Assembly (NCBI RefSeq): GCF_001191005.1
Contig: NZ_CP012201.1
Location: 3,224,001-3,288,000 of the forward strand
Source: Massilia sp. NR 4-1
Lineage (GTDB): Bacteria > Pseudomonadota > Gammaproteobacteria > Burkholderiales > Burkholderiaceae_D
DNA: 64,000 bases
Direction of reading: 5' to 3'
Each line of letters starts with the position of its first letter. Within the stretch, counting starts at the first letter, position 1. Below the pieces are notes generated by a model. It worked only from the letters and a program-made list of their open reading frames with translations, made no database searches and was not told the origin of the DNA. Positions 27,403 to 36,318 of this stretch are shown here, piece by piece. Both the position numbers and the translations under genes were made by a program.

Positions 27403-30186
27403 ATGCCCCAATTACACTACGTTACCGACATAATGAGCCTGCCCTCCCCCGCCACCGCCTCCCGTTTCTACCAGCGCTGGCTGAGCGCCGATCCGGGCCG
27501 GCCGGCCCAGGTCGACGCCTTATCCCAATTATCGCTGGCCGGGCTCGATCTGGGGACTTTGCTGCGGACGCAGCAGGACAATGGCGACGCCCCGCCCCTG
27601 GCCCTGGGGCGCGGCATGCGGCGTTTGCGCAACTTGCTGGTGGCTACGCTGCTGCGGCGCGACCTGGAAGGCCACGCCGACCTGGCCGAGGTGGTGGGAA
27701 CGATGACGGCCCTGGCCGATTTCGCCATCCAGCGCCACCTGGCCGAGATCGACGCCGAGCTGCGCGCCGCCCATGGCGTGCCGACCGGCCACGAGTCGGG
27801 CGAAGAGCAGCAGCTGATGGTGCTGGCCATGGGCAAGCAGGGCGGCGGCGAGCTGAATGTGTCCTCGGACATCGACCTGATCTTCGTCTATCCCGAGGAT
27901 GGCGACACGGTGGCGACGGCGCCGGGCCAGCGCAGCCTGTCCAACCACGAGTATTTCCTGCGCCTGGGCAAGCGCCTGATCGCCGCCCTGGCCGAGATCA
28001 CCGAAGACGGCTTCACCTTCCGCGTCGACATGGCGCTGCGCCCGAACGGCGGCTCCGGCCCGCTGGCGGCCAGCCTGGGCATGGTCGAGCAATACCTGAT
28101 CGTCCAGGGCCGCGAGTGGGAGCGCTATGCCTGGCTGAAAGCGCGCGCCGTCACCGGCCGCGCCGCCGACATCGAGGCGCTGGACGCCATCGTGCGGCCG
28201 TTCTGCTTCCGGCGCTACCTGGACTTCGGCGTGATCGACGCCATCCGCAGCATGCACGCCCAGATCCGCGCCGAGGTCAACCGCCAGGAGCGCCTGCACC
28301 CCGACCGCAGCCATAACGTCAAGCTGGGCCGCGGCGGCATCCGTGAAATCGAATTCCTGACCCAGGTCTTCCAGCTGATCCGCGGCGGGCGCGACCCCAG
28401 CCTGCGCGCGCGCTCGACCCGCGCCACCCTGCGCCTGCTGCCGGACAAGGGGCTGCTGGACGGCGCCATCGTCGCGCAACTGCTGGCTTCCTACACCTTC
28501 CTGCGCAATCTGGAGCACCGCCTGCAATACTTGGAAGATGCCCAGACCCACACCCTGCCGCCCAATCCGGCCGACCGCCTGCAGGTGGCGCAGTGGATGG
28601 GCCTGGCCGACGAGGCGGCCCTGCTGGCCGCGCTCGACGGCCACCGCCGCTTCGTCGCCGAGCAGTTCGACGCCATCTTCGCCGACAAGAGCGGCGGCAC
28701 GTCCGAGCAGCATATCGACCCGGACACCAGCGACGCCTGCGCCGATCCCGACAACCGCGAAGCCATCGAGGCGCGCTTCGCCACCCTGGCCTACGACGAC
28801 CCGGCGGCGGCGGCCCAGCGCCTGATCGCCACCTGGCAGGCGCCGCGCCTGCAAAGCCTGCCCGAGGCGAGCCGCCAGCGCCTGGTGGCCCTGGTCAACG
28901 CCGCCCTGCCGCTGATCGCGCGCACCGCCCAGGAATCGAACCTGGGCAGCCAGCTCGCCACGCTGGGCCGCCTGCTCGACTTCCTGGAAGCGATCGCGCG
29001 CCGTTCGGCCTATCTGTCGCTGCTGACCGAGTACCCGCACACGCTGGAACGGGTGATCCGCATGATGCATGCGAGCGGCTGGGCCGCCACCTTCCTCAAC
29101 CAGCACCCGATCCTGCTCGACGAGCTGCTCGACGACCGCGTGCGCAGCACGGCCTTCGATCCGGCCGCCGTGGCCGCCGAACTGGACGCGCAGCTGGCCA
29201 TCGATCCCGACGATACCGAACGCCAGCTCGACATCCTGCGCGAGCTGCACCACGCCCAGTTGTTCCGCCTGCTGGCCCAGGACTTGGCCGGCGACCTGAC
29301 CGTCGAGCGCCTGGCCGACCACCTGTCGGCGCTGGCCGACGTCATCGTCGCGGCGGTGGTGAAGGCCGCCTGGCAGACCGTGGCCAAGCGCCACCGCGAG
29401 GTGCCGCGCTTTGCCGTCATCGCGTATGGCAAGCTGGGCGGCAAGGAACTGGGCTATGTCTCCGACCTCGACGTGATCTTCCTGTTCGACGACGAGGACC
29501 AGGAAGCGCCCGCCCTGTACGCCAAGCTGGCGCAGCGCTTCATCACCTGGATGACCTCGCACACCTCGGCCGGCATCCTGTTCGATATCGACACGGCGCT
29601 GCGCCCGGATGGCGCCAGCGGCATGCTGGTCTCCAGCGTGCAAGCGTTCGAGCGCTACCAGCAAGCCTCGGCCTGGGTGTGGGAACACCAGGCCTTGACG
29701 CGCGCCCGCTTCTGCGCCGGCGACGCCGCCATCGGCGCGCGCTTCGAGCAGATCCGCTGCCAGGTGCTGCGCCAGACGCGGCCGGACGACGCGGCCCTCA
29801 AGCGCGAAGTACTGGCCATGCGCCGCCGCATGGCCGAAGCCTACCCCAGCCGCGGCGACCTGTTCGACTTGAAGCAGGACGCCGGCGGCATGATCGATAT
29901 CGAATTCATCGTGCAATACCTGGTGCTGCGCCACGCCGCCGCTTACGCCGAGCTGACCGGCAATGTCGGCAATATCGCCCTGCTCAAGCTGTGCGCCGGC
30001 CTGGGCCTGATCGACGCGGCGCTGGCGGCCGCCGTGGCGGACGCCTACCGCGCCCTGCGCAAGCTGCAGCACCAGTTGCGCTTGCAGGGCCAGGAACAGT
30101 CGCGCGTCGATCCGGCGCGCGTGGCGTTGCATATTGAACCCGTAAAACGTTTATGGGAGGAAATATTTTCTGATGCGGAAGAGTAA
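27403..30186 (+). CDS. glnE: Bifunctional glutamine synthetase adenylyltransferase/deadenylase
   Basis: Controls glutamine synthetase by attaching or phosphorolytically removing AMP on its regulatory Tyr, under PII and glutamine. The two nucleotidyltransferase domains are clear: N-terminal deadenylase GKQGGGELNVSSDIDLIF (about residues 146-163) and C-terminal adenylylase GKLGGKELGYVSDLDVIFLF (about 677-696), each followed by the FDIDTALRPDG type block. At 927 residues it has family length. Start uncertain: ATG at 27403 or at 27433, ten codons in, where the sequence MSLPSPATASRFYQRW begins; neither has a strong ribosome binding site. Its target glnA is at 60850-62265, with a matching Tyr. Confidence 0.95.
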   Translation: MPQLHYVTDIMSLPSPATASRFYQRWLSADPGRPAQVDALSQLSLAGLDLGTLLRTQQDNGDAPPLALGRGMRRLRNLLVATLLRRDLEGHADLAEVVGTMTALADFAIQRHLAEIDAELRAAHGVPTGHESGEEQQLMVLAMGKQGGGELNVSSDIDLIFVYPEDGDTVATAPGQRSLSNHEYFLRLGKRLIAALAEITEDGFTFRVDMALRPNGGSGPLAASLGMVEQYLIVQGREWERYAWLKARAVTGRAADIEALDAIVRPFCFRRYLDFGVIDAIRSMHAQIRAEVNRQERLHPDRSHNVKLGRGGIREIEFLTQVFQLIRGGRDPSLRARSTRATLRLLPDKGLLDGAIVAQLLASYTFLRNLEHRLQYLEDAQTHTLPPNPADRLQVAQWMGLADEAALLAALDGHRRFVAEQFDAIFADKSGGTSEQHIDPDTSDACADPDNREAIEARFATLAYDDPAAAAQRLIATWQAPRLQSLPEASRQRLVALVNAALPLIARTAQESNLGSQLATLGRLLDFLEAIARRSAYLSLLTEYPHTLERVIRMMHASGWAATFLNQHPILLDELLDDRVRSTAFDPAAVAAELDAQLAIDPDDTERQLDILRELHHAQLFRLLAQDLAGDLTVERLADHLSALADVIVAAVVKAAWQTVAKRHREVPRFAVIAYGKLGGKELGYVSDLDVIFLFDDEDQEAPALYAKLAQRFITWMTSHTSAGILFDIDTALRPDGASGMLVSSVQAFERYQQASAWVWEHQALTRARFCAGDAAIGARFEQIRCQVLRQTRPDDAALKREVLAMRRRMAEAYPSRGDLFDLKQDAGGMIDIEFIVQYLVLRHAAAYAELTGNVGNIALLKLCAGLGLIDAALAAAVADAYRALRKLQHQLRLQGQEQSRVDPARVALHIEPVKRLWEEIFSDAEE

Positions 30187-30268
30187 TTGGCTTATATTGT
30201 CTGTGTAGCGCCCAATAATCATGGAGGCACAGCGCTGCCGCGCTGTCGTCCGCACACAGGAGACCGCA

Positions 30269-30724
30269 ATGAAAGCCATACTGGGTGGCATCGCCATATC
30301 CCTGGGCATCCTCGCCCTGCCCGCCACGGCGGCCGATAAAGGCTCGGCCGACGAAGCCATCGCCATGGTGAAAAAAGCCGTGGCCATGTACAAGGCCGAT
30401 GGCCGGGAGAAAACCTTCGCCGCCATTGCCGATCCGGCCAACAAGGATTTCCACGACCGCGACCTGTACATCTACGTCTACGATCTGAACGGGGTAGCCA
30501 TCGCCCATGGCAATAACCCCAAAATGGTGGGCCGCAATCTGCTATCGATGAAGGATAACGAGGGCAAGGCCATGATCCAGGAAATGGTGGACATCGCCAA
30601 GAGCAAGGGCAAGGGCTGGGTCGATTACAAGTGGCCGAATCCCGCCACCAAGACCGTCGACCATAAATCCGGCTATGTGGAAAAGGTCGACGATATTTTA
30701 ATCGGCTCAGGCATTTATAAATAA
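30269..30724 (+). CDS. Secreted single-Cache-domain protein
   Basis: A 151-residue protein with a signal peptide (cleavage near residue 22, LPATAADK) and one Cache-type sensor domain covering the rest. Marks are the helix AIAMVKKAVAMYKADGREKTFAAI, then DLYIYVYDLNGVAIAHGNNPKMVGRNL and KGKGWVDYKWPNPATKTVDHKSGYV. Cache domains bind small ligands; here there is no attached signalling domain, so it probably is a periplasmic ligand-binding protein. CAGGAG lies 7 bp upstream of the ATG. A strong terminator follows, so it is a single-gene unit. Confidence 0.85.
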   Translation: MKAILGGIAISLGILALPATAADKGSADEAIAMVKKAVAMYKADGREKTFAAIADPANKDFHDRDLYIYVYDLNGVAIAHGNNPKMVGRNLLSMKDNEGKAMIQEMVDIAKSKGKGWVDYKWPNPATKTVDHKSGYVEKVDDILIGSGIYK

Positions 30725-30744
30725 AGAGATCCGCTTTTTCATAT

Positions 30745-30777
30745 AAAAGCCGGTTATTGGTGTAACCGGCTTTTTTT
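30745..30777 (+). terminator. Rho-independent terminator after the Cache protein
   Basis: Stem AAAGCCGGTTA / TAACCGGCTTT with a short loop and seven T, about 20 bp after the stop. Confidence 0.92.
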
Positions 30778-30818
30778 ATTCCGTTTCCCTCTATGACGGG
30801 CTCTGACGCCCACCCATC

Positions 30819-30833
30819 TTTCACTTTGTGAAA
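30819..30833. promoter_or_regulatory. Inverted repeat 1 upstream of TBDR-F
   Basis: TTTCAC-TTT-GTGAAA, a perfect inverted repeat, 56 bp upstream of the -35 candidate. Together with the second repeat at 30852-30865 it could be an operator pair for TBDR-F. Confidence 0.35.
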
Positions 30834-30851
30834 TGTTGTATTTTTGCGAAA

Positions 30852-30865
30852 TGGAAAGATTTCCA
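30852..30865. promoter_or_regulatory. Inverted repeat 2 upstream of TBDR-F
   Basis: TGGAAA-GA-TTTCCA, a perfect palindrome ending 2 bp before the candidate -35 of TBDR-F; a bound protein would touch RNA polymerase. Confidence 0.4.
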
Positions 30866-30867
30866 GC

Positions 30868-30894
30868 TTGGCATTTTTTCCTTATAACTATAAT
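30868..30894 (+). promoter_or_regulatory. Candidate promoter of TBDR-F
   Basis: TTGGCA (30868-30873), a short 15 bp spacer and a perfect TATAAT (30889-30894), about 70 bp upstream of the start codon. The short spacer suggests dependence on an activator, or that the -35 is not used. Confidence 0.4.
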
Positions 30895-30961
30895 TAAACT
30901 TGTCATTTTCAATTACAGGAAATGGCAATAAAAATACATAACATTCTGGATGGAGAGTCAT

Positions 30962-33856
30962 TTGAGTAATCGCATCGTATTGAAGCAAAGCGTGCTGGCC
31001 GTGGCCATGGCGCTGGCGGCATCTCCCGCGGCACTGGCGCAGGAGAGCGGCAATCAGATTCAAAAAGTCGTCGTCACCGGTTCCAATATCAAACGCATCG
31101 ACGCGGAAAGCGCGACCCCGGTGCAGATCATCAGGCACGAGGAAATCACCCGCCTCGGCGTGTCCTCGGTCAAGGAATTGCTGGACACCCTGACCTCGGC
31201 CTCCTCCTCCCTCTCCGATATCGGCGGCAACAACTCCTTCGCCGGCGGCTCGTCCTCCGTGTCGCTGCGCGGCCTCGGCAAGCAATCGACGCTGGTGCTG
31301 CTCAATTCGCGCCGCGTCGCGCCCTATGCGCTGGCCGACTATAACGAGGTGTTCACCAACCTCGACGCGCTGCCGCTGGACGCGGTCGAGCGCATCGATA
31401 TCCTGCGCAATGGCGGTTCGGCCGTGTACGGCTCGGACGCCGTGGCCGGCGTGATCAACATCATCACGCGCACCGACTACCAGGGCCTGCAAGCCAGCGC
31501 CAGCCACACGCGCTCGCAGCAGAACGGCGAGTTCCGCAACAGCAAGGCCGCCCTGACCGGCGGTTTCGGCAATCTGGAAACCGACCGCTACAATGTGCTC
31601 GCCAATCTGGAAGTGTACAAGCGCGACAGCGTCAATTGGCGCCAGCTGATCGACGACATCAATCCCGCCTATGGCGACAAGTTCCTGCGCGTCAAGCCCG
31701 GCAGCGGCCTGATGTTCGGCAACCGCGGCGCGCCGTCCATCCTGAGCTACCCTGGCCAGTTGGTGGGCCAAGGTCCACTGCCCGGCTGTACCACGCTGAA
31801 CGCGGCCAAGGAATGCGTGTACGACCGCTACAGCCGCATCGAAGCCGTGCCCAAGTCCGAGCGCGCCAACCTGATGCTGGCGGGCACGATCAAGCTCAGC
31901 GAGAACCTGCAAAGCTTCTCCGAAGTGCTGTACTCGCGCACCAAGACCGACTACATGGGTTCGTTCGCGGTATACGACTCGACCCAGCCCACCTCCGTCT
32001 GGGGCAATCCGAGCACGGGCCTGCCGCGCAGCTTCACGCGCCACCAGCTGCCGGCCGGGCATCCGCTCAACCATAGCGGCGAGCCGCTCGATCTGCGCTA
32101 CCGCTTCGGCGACGACCCCGGCTTCCACAAGGACACCGCCGACCAGTACCGTGTGCTGACCGGCTTGAAAGGCACGCTGGACGGCAAATACGACTGGGAA
32201 AGCGCGATCGGCATCATGGGCAGCAAGACCAAGGACCGCAGCCGCGGCACCTTCTTCAGCGCCAGCGGTTTCAAACAGGTGATCGGCGACTACGATAAAT
32301 TTACGACCGACGCCGACGGCAACGTGACGCTGGCCGACCCGCTGTTCTTCAACCGCGATTACAAGCTGGGCCAGAAGAACTCGGACGCCGTGCTGGCCCT
32401 GCTGTTCCCCGAGAACGGCTATGACGGCAAGATCACCCAATACTTCGTCGACGGCAAGATCAGCGGCGAGCTGGGCAGTTTTAACGGCCGGCCTATCGGC
32501 GTCGCCGTGGGCGGCGATATCCGCCACGAAAAATTCGCGATCAACCCGACCGCCAATCTGCAGAACGGCGATATCGTGGACAATGGCTCGGCCGCCGCCA
32601 ATGCCAGCCGCTACACCTCGTCCATCTTCGGCGAGGCCAATGTGCCGCTGGCCACCGGCCTGGAACTGGTCGGCGCCGCGCGCGTCGACAAATTCAAGGG
32701 CGTCAAGGCCCACGTTTCGCCCAAGCTGGCGCTGCGCTGGGAAGCGAGCAAGGAAGTGCTGCTGCGCGGCACCGTGGAAAAAGGCTTCCGCGCGCCCAAC
32801 CTGACCGAGAGCGCGCAATCGGCCAAATTCGCCTACAACAACGAGATCAACGATCCGCTGCGCTGCGACCCGGCCACCGACAAGGCCAAGAAACTGGTCA
32901 CCCAGGCCAACCAGCTGCCCGAAAGCGATCCGCGCCGCGCCGCCCTGCTGGCCGATGCGGTGGTGATCGAGTCGCGCGAATGCTCGGCCGGCGTCGCCAG
33001 CCGCGTGGTCAACAACCCGAATCTGAAGCCGGAAACCTCGACCAGCGCCACCGTCGGCATCGTGCTGGAACCGGTCAAGGGCACCTCGATCTCGATCGAT
33101 TACTGGCGCATCAAGCGCAAGGATGAAATTTCCACGCGCGACCTGAACGAGCTGCTGGCCGCCGAAAGCACGCTGGCGCCGGGCATCATCATCCGCGCCC
33201 CGCTGTCGGAAGACAAATCGTTTACCGCGGCCGAGCGCAAAGCCTATGGCATCGAGAATGTCGGCCCGCTGCAATCGAGCCGCGGCATGTTCGAGAACAC
33301 CGTGCAGACCAAGACCAGCGGCGTGGACGTGAGCGTGGCATCGCGCATCAACACTGGCCTCGGCCGCCTGGACTTGAGCGGCAACGCCACCTATCTGCTC
33401 GACTACCGCAAGTATGCGCCGACGCGCGACGGCGGCAGCTGGGGCGATAACCAGGTCGGCCGCTATGAAGGCAGCCCGAAATCCAAGCTCAGCGCCAACA
33501 TCGGCGCCACGCTGAAAACGGGCGACTTCAGCAACTCCCTGCGCCTGACCCATCGCAGCGGCACCCAGCTGCGCGGCGACTACTTCGACGACGCCTTCTC
33601 CATCGACGGCTGCAAGACCAAGGGCTGGTCAGCAAGCGAGTGCCGCCTGGGTTCGTATAACCGCGTGGACTACTTCCTCAGCTATACCGGCGTGCAGAAC
33701 CTGACCCTGTCGCTGTTCGTGCGCAATCTGTTCAACAAGCGCATGCCGGTGGACTTGAAGGACTTCGCCACGTCCGGCGCCAACACCTATTCCACCGATA
33801 TCGAGGACCTGGAGCGCCGCTCCATCCGCGTGATGGCGGAATACAAGTTCTGGTAA
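30962..33856 (+). CDS. TonB-dependent outer membrane receptor (TBDR-F), TTG start
   Basis: Receptor of 964 residues. The signal peptide SNRIVLKQSVLAVAMALAAS ends near PAALAQ; then QKVVVTGSNIKR, a plug with VSLRGLGKQSTLVLLNSRR and VERIDILRNGGSAVYGSDAVAGVIN, and a barrel ending in AEYKFW. I prefer the TTG at 30962: GGAGAG (30952-30957) lies just upstream, and the resulting start matches the MKHNLVLKQSV of TBDR-G and -H. The ATG at 30950 overlaps that ribosome binding site and has none of its own. In the plug NSRR and NGG replace the usual NGRR and DGA. Confidence 0.93.
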   Translation: MSNRIVLKQSVLAVAMALAASPAALAQESGNQIQKVVVTGSNIKRIDAESATPVQIIRHEEITRLGVSSVKELLDTLTSASSSLSDIGGNNSFAGGSSSVSLRGLGKQSTLVLLNSRRVAPYALADYNEVFTNLDALPLDAVERIDILRNGGSAVYGSDAVAGVINIITRTDYQGLQASASHTRSQQNGEFRNSKAALTGGFGNLETDRYNVLANLEVYKRDSVNWRQLIDDINPAYGDKFLRVKPGSGLMFGNRGAPSILSYPGQLVGQGPLPGCTTLNAAKECVYDRYSRIEAVPKSERANLMLAGTIKLSENLQSFSEVLYSRTKTDYMGSFAVYDSTQPTSVWGNPSTGLPRSFTRHQLPAGHPLNHSGEPLDLRYRFGDDPGFHKDTADQYRVLTGLKGTLDGKYDWESAIGIMGSKTKDRSRGTFFSASGFKQVIGDYDKFTTDADGNVTLADPLFFNRDYKLGQKNSDAVLALLFPENGYDGKITQYFVDGKISGELGSFNGRPIGVAVGGDIRHEKFAINPTANLQNGDIVDNGSAAANASRYTSSIFGEANVPLATGLELVGAARVDKFKGVKAHVSPKLALRWEASKEVLLRGTVEKGFRAPNLTESAQSAKFAYNNEINDPLRCDPATDKAKKLVTQANQLPESDPRRAALLADAVVIESRECSAGVASRVVNNPNLKPETSTSATVGIVLEPVKGTSISIDYWRIKRKDEISTRDLNELLAAESTLAPGIIIRAPLSEDKSFTAAERKAYGIENVGPLQSSRGMFENTVQTKTSGVDVSVASRINTGLGRLDLSGNATYLLDYRKYAPTRDGGSWGDNQVGRYEGSPKSKLSANIGATLKTGDFSNSLRLTHRSGTQLRGDYFDDAFSIDGCKTKGWSASECRLGSYNRVDYFLSYTGVQNLTLSLFVRNLFNKRMPVDLKDFATSGANTYSTDIEDLERRSIRVMAEYKFW

Positions 33857-33881
33857 GCACGGGCGTCTTGCCTTGAAGCGG

Positions 33882-33906
33882 ACGGCGGGCCTTGGCCCGC
33901 CGTTTT
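33882..33906. terminator. Terminator between TBDR-F and the GST-like gene
   Basis: Stem ACGGCGGGC / GCCCGCCGT with a short loop and a TTTT tract on the plus strand, 25 bp after TBDR-F. It is a poor terminator for the convergent minus-strand gene because no T run follows on that side. Confidence 0.7.
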
Positions 33907-33916
33907 GCTTGCGCGC

Positions 33917-34501
33917 TCAGGCCGCCAGGCGCGGTTCCAGCTCGGCCAAGCTGACGTGGCCCAGGAAGCGGCCGCTGCTCACGGCCGGACGCTGCTGTTC
34001 GATGGCGTCGGCGAAGTACACGGCCGGATCGCCGCACAGTTCGCGCAGATGGCGCCGCAGATGCGGATAGCGCCGCGTATCGAGGCCGGCATAGCGCTCG
34101 GCCCAGCGCCCCAGCGCGACGAAATTGGCGTCGGCCACGGTGCGCTTGTTGCCATCGAGCCATTCGCGCCCGTGCAGCAGCGCATCCAGGCGGGCGCAGG
34201 CCGCTTCCATGCGCGGCTGTTCGGCCAGCATTTCGGTGTTCAGGAAATGCATCATCTCATCGAGCCGCGCGCGCTCGGGCGTGCCGGCGCGGTAGCCCAG
34301 CAGATGGCCGCGGCGCGCGCCCAGATGGCGCAGGATGGCGCGGCAGTTGCGGATGGTGCGGCGGCCCGCCAGCAAGGCCGGGGCCGGCGGCGCCGCCTCG
34401 TCCAGCCGGCTCAGGCGGTAAGGCTGGCACAGCCACTCCAGCGCGACGATATTGCCGAAGGCGCAGCCTTGCTCGGCGCGGTAAAACAGTACGGGTTCCA
34501 T
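33917..34501 (-). CDS. Glutathione S-transferase-like protein
   Basis: A 194-residue protein with the layout of a small GST: a thioredoxin-like N-terminal half (EPVLFYRAEQGCAFGNIVALEWL, about residues 2-75) and a helical C-terminal half with the N-capping-like stretch WLDGNKRTVADANFVALGRW. Position 12 Cys in AEQGCAFG may take the place of the catalytic residue. Start at 34501 with GGGAG about 6 bp upstream; the longer frame to 34552 lacks support. It is divergent from the WYL regulator, which may control it. Substrate unknown; family assignment moderate. Confidence 0.75.
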   Translation of the reverse strand: MEPVLFYRAEQGCAFGNIVALEWLCQPYRLSRLDEAAPPAPALLAGRRTIRNCRAILRHLGARRGHLLGYRAGTPERARLDEMMHFLNTEMLAEQPRMEAACARLDALLHGREWLDGNKRTVADANFVALGRWAERYAGLDTRRYPHLRRHLRELCGDPAVYFADAIEQQRPAVSSGRFLGHVSLAELEPRLAA

Positions 34502-34624
34502 GCGTGCTCCCTTTTCTTCTGATGGTCGGGACGGTCTTGCCCGGACCGTCATCGTGTGTCAGGAAACATTGTCGAGGCGATATAGGACATAATTACCCCT
34601 CATTCGAACGGAAGCGCAAAATAT

Positions 34625-35602
34625 ATGTCGAAACCCGCCACCAAGGCCCTGGCCATCCTGGAAATGCTGCAGAACCAGCGCCAGATTTCCGGCGCCGAAC
34701 TGGCCGAGCGGGTCGGCATCGACCGCCGCAGCCTGCGCCGCTACATCGCCGCGCTGGAAGAGCTGGGCATCCCCATCACTTCGGAGCGGGGCCGTTATGG
34801 CGGCTATATGCTGGTGCCCGGCTTCAAGCTGCCGCCGCTGATGTTCACCAATGAGGAAGCGGCGGCCGTCGCGCTGGGCTTGCTGGCCGTGCGCTCGCTG
34901 CGCCTGGCCGACACGGCGCCGGCCGTGGCCAGCGCCCAGGCCAAATTGGAACGCGTGATGCCGCCCGCCCTGCAAAGCGGGGTGCAGGCGCTGCGCGCCA
35001 CGGCCGTGCTGGAAACGCCGGAACCGTACTGGGCCGGCCACGGCGTCACGCGCCCGGCCCTGACCGGCGAGCTGACGGCGCTGGCGCTGGCGGCCCAGAC
35101 TCAGCACCGTGTGCGTTTCGAATACCGGCCGCCGGCGGGCGAGGCGGTGTGGCGCGCTTTCGACCCGTACGGCCTGGTGTTCAGCCACGGCCGCTGGTAC
35201 ACCATCGGCATGTGCCGCCTGCGCCTGGCCTTGCGCTCCTTCCGCCTCGACCGCATCGGCCTGGTGCAGGAAACCGGCGAAGCCTTCGAGCGGCCCAACG
35301 ATTTCGACGCCGCCGAACATCTGGCGCACAGCATGGCCACCCTGCCCCGCCCGCTGACGCTGAGCGTGCTGCTGCACACCGACCACGCCACGGCCGTGCG
35401 CGAACTGGGCCGCCAGGTCGGCACCCTGACGCCGCAGGAAGGCGGCGGCGTGCTGCTGCAAGCCAGCACCACCAGCTACGCCTGGTTTGCCCGCCTGCTC
35501 GGCTCGACCACCTTCGATTTCACCGTGCGCGAACCGCAGGCCCTGCGCCAGGCCCTGCTGGACGAAGCGGCCCGCCTGCAGCGCCTGGCCAGCCGCGCCT
35601 GA
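34625..35602 (+). CDS. HTH/WYL-domain transcriptional regulator (YafY-like)
   Basis: A 325-residue regulator: an N-terminal winged helix of the HTH_11/DeoR type (ILEMLQNQRQISGAELAERVG, then DRRSLRRYIAALEELGIPI, residues 10-55), a WYL ligand-sensing domain in the middle (VRFEYRPPAGEAVWRAFDPYGLVFSHGRWYTIG) and a WCX-type C-terminal extension. In other bacteria such proteins sense nucleotides or nucleic acid ends and can repress or activate; the ligand here is unknown. It is divergent from the GST-like gene (124 bp between starts), the most likely target besides itself. Confidence 0.9.
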   Translation: MSKPATKALAILEMLQNQRQISGAELAERVGIDRRSLRRYIAALEELGIPITSERGRYGGYMLVPGFKLPPLMFTNEEAAAVALGLLAVRSLRLADTAPAVASAQAKLERVMPPALQSGVQALRATAVLETPEPYWAGHGVTRPALTGELTALALAAQTQHRVRFEYRPPAGEAVWRAFDPYGLVFSHGRWYTIGMCRLRLALRSFRLDRIGLVQETGEAFERPNDFDAAEHLAHSMATLPRPLTLSVLLHTDHATAVRELGRQVGTLTPQEGGGVLLQASTTSYAWFARLLGSTTFDFTVREPQALRQALLDEAARLQRLASRA

Positions 35603-35620
35603 CGGCCGCCGGCCGCCGCG

Positions 35621-36184
35621 CTATTTTTCCCAGGCCGCCAGCAGCAGCGCGCGCAGCTTGTCCAAGGCCAGGGTCTGCGGCACCGTTCCGGCCGCCACCG
35701 CCAGCGCCAGCGATCTGGCCGCACCGAGAAAGGCAATCATGGCCGCCGGACAGGGCGCCCCCGGCAGGAACGCCGCCATCCGCGCCGCGCAAAAAGCCAG
35801 GAACGCTGCGTCATTGGCGCGCAGCACGGCTTCCGTTTCGGCCGCACCATACATGGCGGCCTCCACCGCCAGCGAGGCCGAATCCGAAGACAGCACGCAG
35901 TCGATATACGCCTGCGCCAGCAGCGTGGCCGCTTGGGCGCCATCCCCGGCCGAGGCCAGTGCGGTGGCCGTCAGCGCCAGATGCCGCTCGCAGCAGCGTG
36001 TATATAGCGCCGCCAGCAAGCCTTCCCGGGTCTGAAAGTGTTCGTAGGCGATGGGCTTGGAGACGCCGGCCCGCTCCGCGACACGCGCCAGGGTCATGGC
36101 ATTGGCGCCCTCTTCCCCGACCAGCTCCAGGGCGCAGTCCATCAATTGCGCGCGCCGCGATTCGGCGCTCATGCGTTTTTTCAT
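35621..36184 (-). CDS. TetR-family transcriptional regulator
   Basis: A 187-residue TetR-type repressor. The N-terminal helix-turn-helix is clear (MTLARVAERAGVSKPIAYEHF, residues 30-50), and the C-terminal ligand domain is Ala-rich and not diagnostic. It lies convergent to the WYL regulator with only 18 bp between stops, and downstream of gap but separated from it by a terminator. Its target is not evident; no transporter or oxidoreductase gene lies directly beside it. Confidence 0.88.
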   Translation of the reverse strand: MKKRMSAESRRAQLMDCALELVGEEGANAMTLARVAERAGVSKPIAYEHFQTREGLLAALYTRCCERHLALTATALASAGDGAQAATLLAQAYIDCVLSSDSASLAVEAAMYGAAETEAVLRANDAAFLAFCAARMAAFLPGAPCPAAMIAFLGAARSLALAVAAGTVPQTLALDKLRALLLAAWEK

Positions 36185-36261
36185 GCGCCGATTGTAGCAT
36201 GGGGCGGAAATATTCCTACTAATCGTAAGTTAATGCGGAACACCGGGCCGGCGCCGGACGT

Positions 36262-36298
36262 AAAAAAACCCCCACGGCGCGAGCCGTGAGGGTTTTTT
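36262..36298 (-). terminator. Rho-independent terminator of gap
   Basis: Stem AAAAACCC-CCACGGC / GCCGTG-AGGGTTTTT with a small bulge; on the minus strand it ends in a T run. It separates gap from the tetR-like gene. Confidence 0.85.
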
Positions 36299-36318
36299 CA
36301 TGATGCGGGCGCCGGGGA

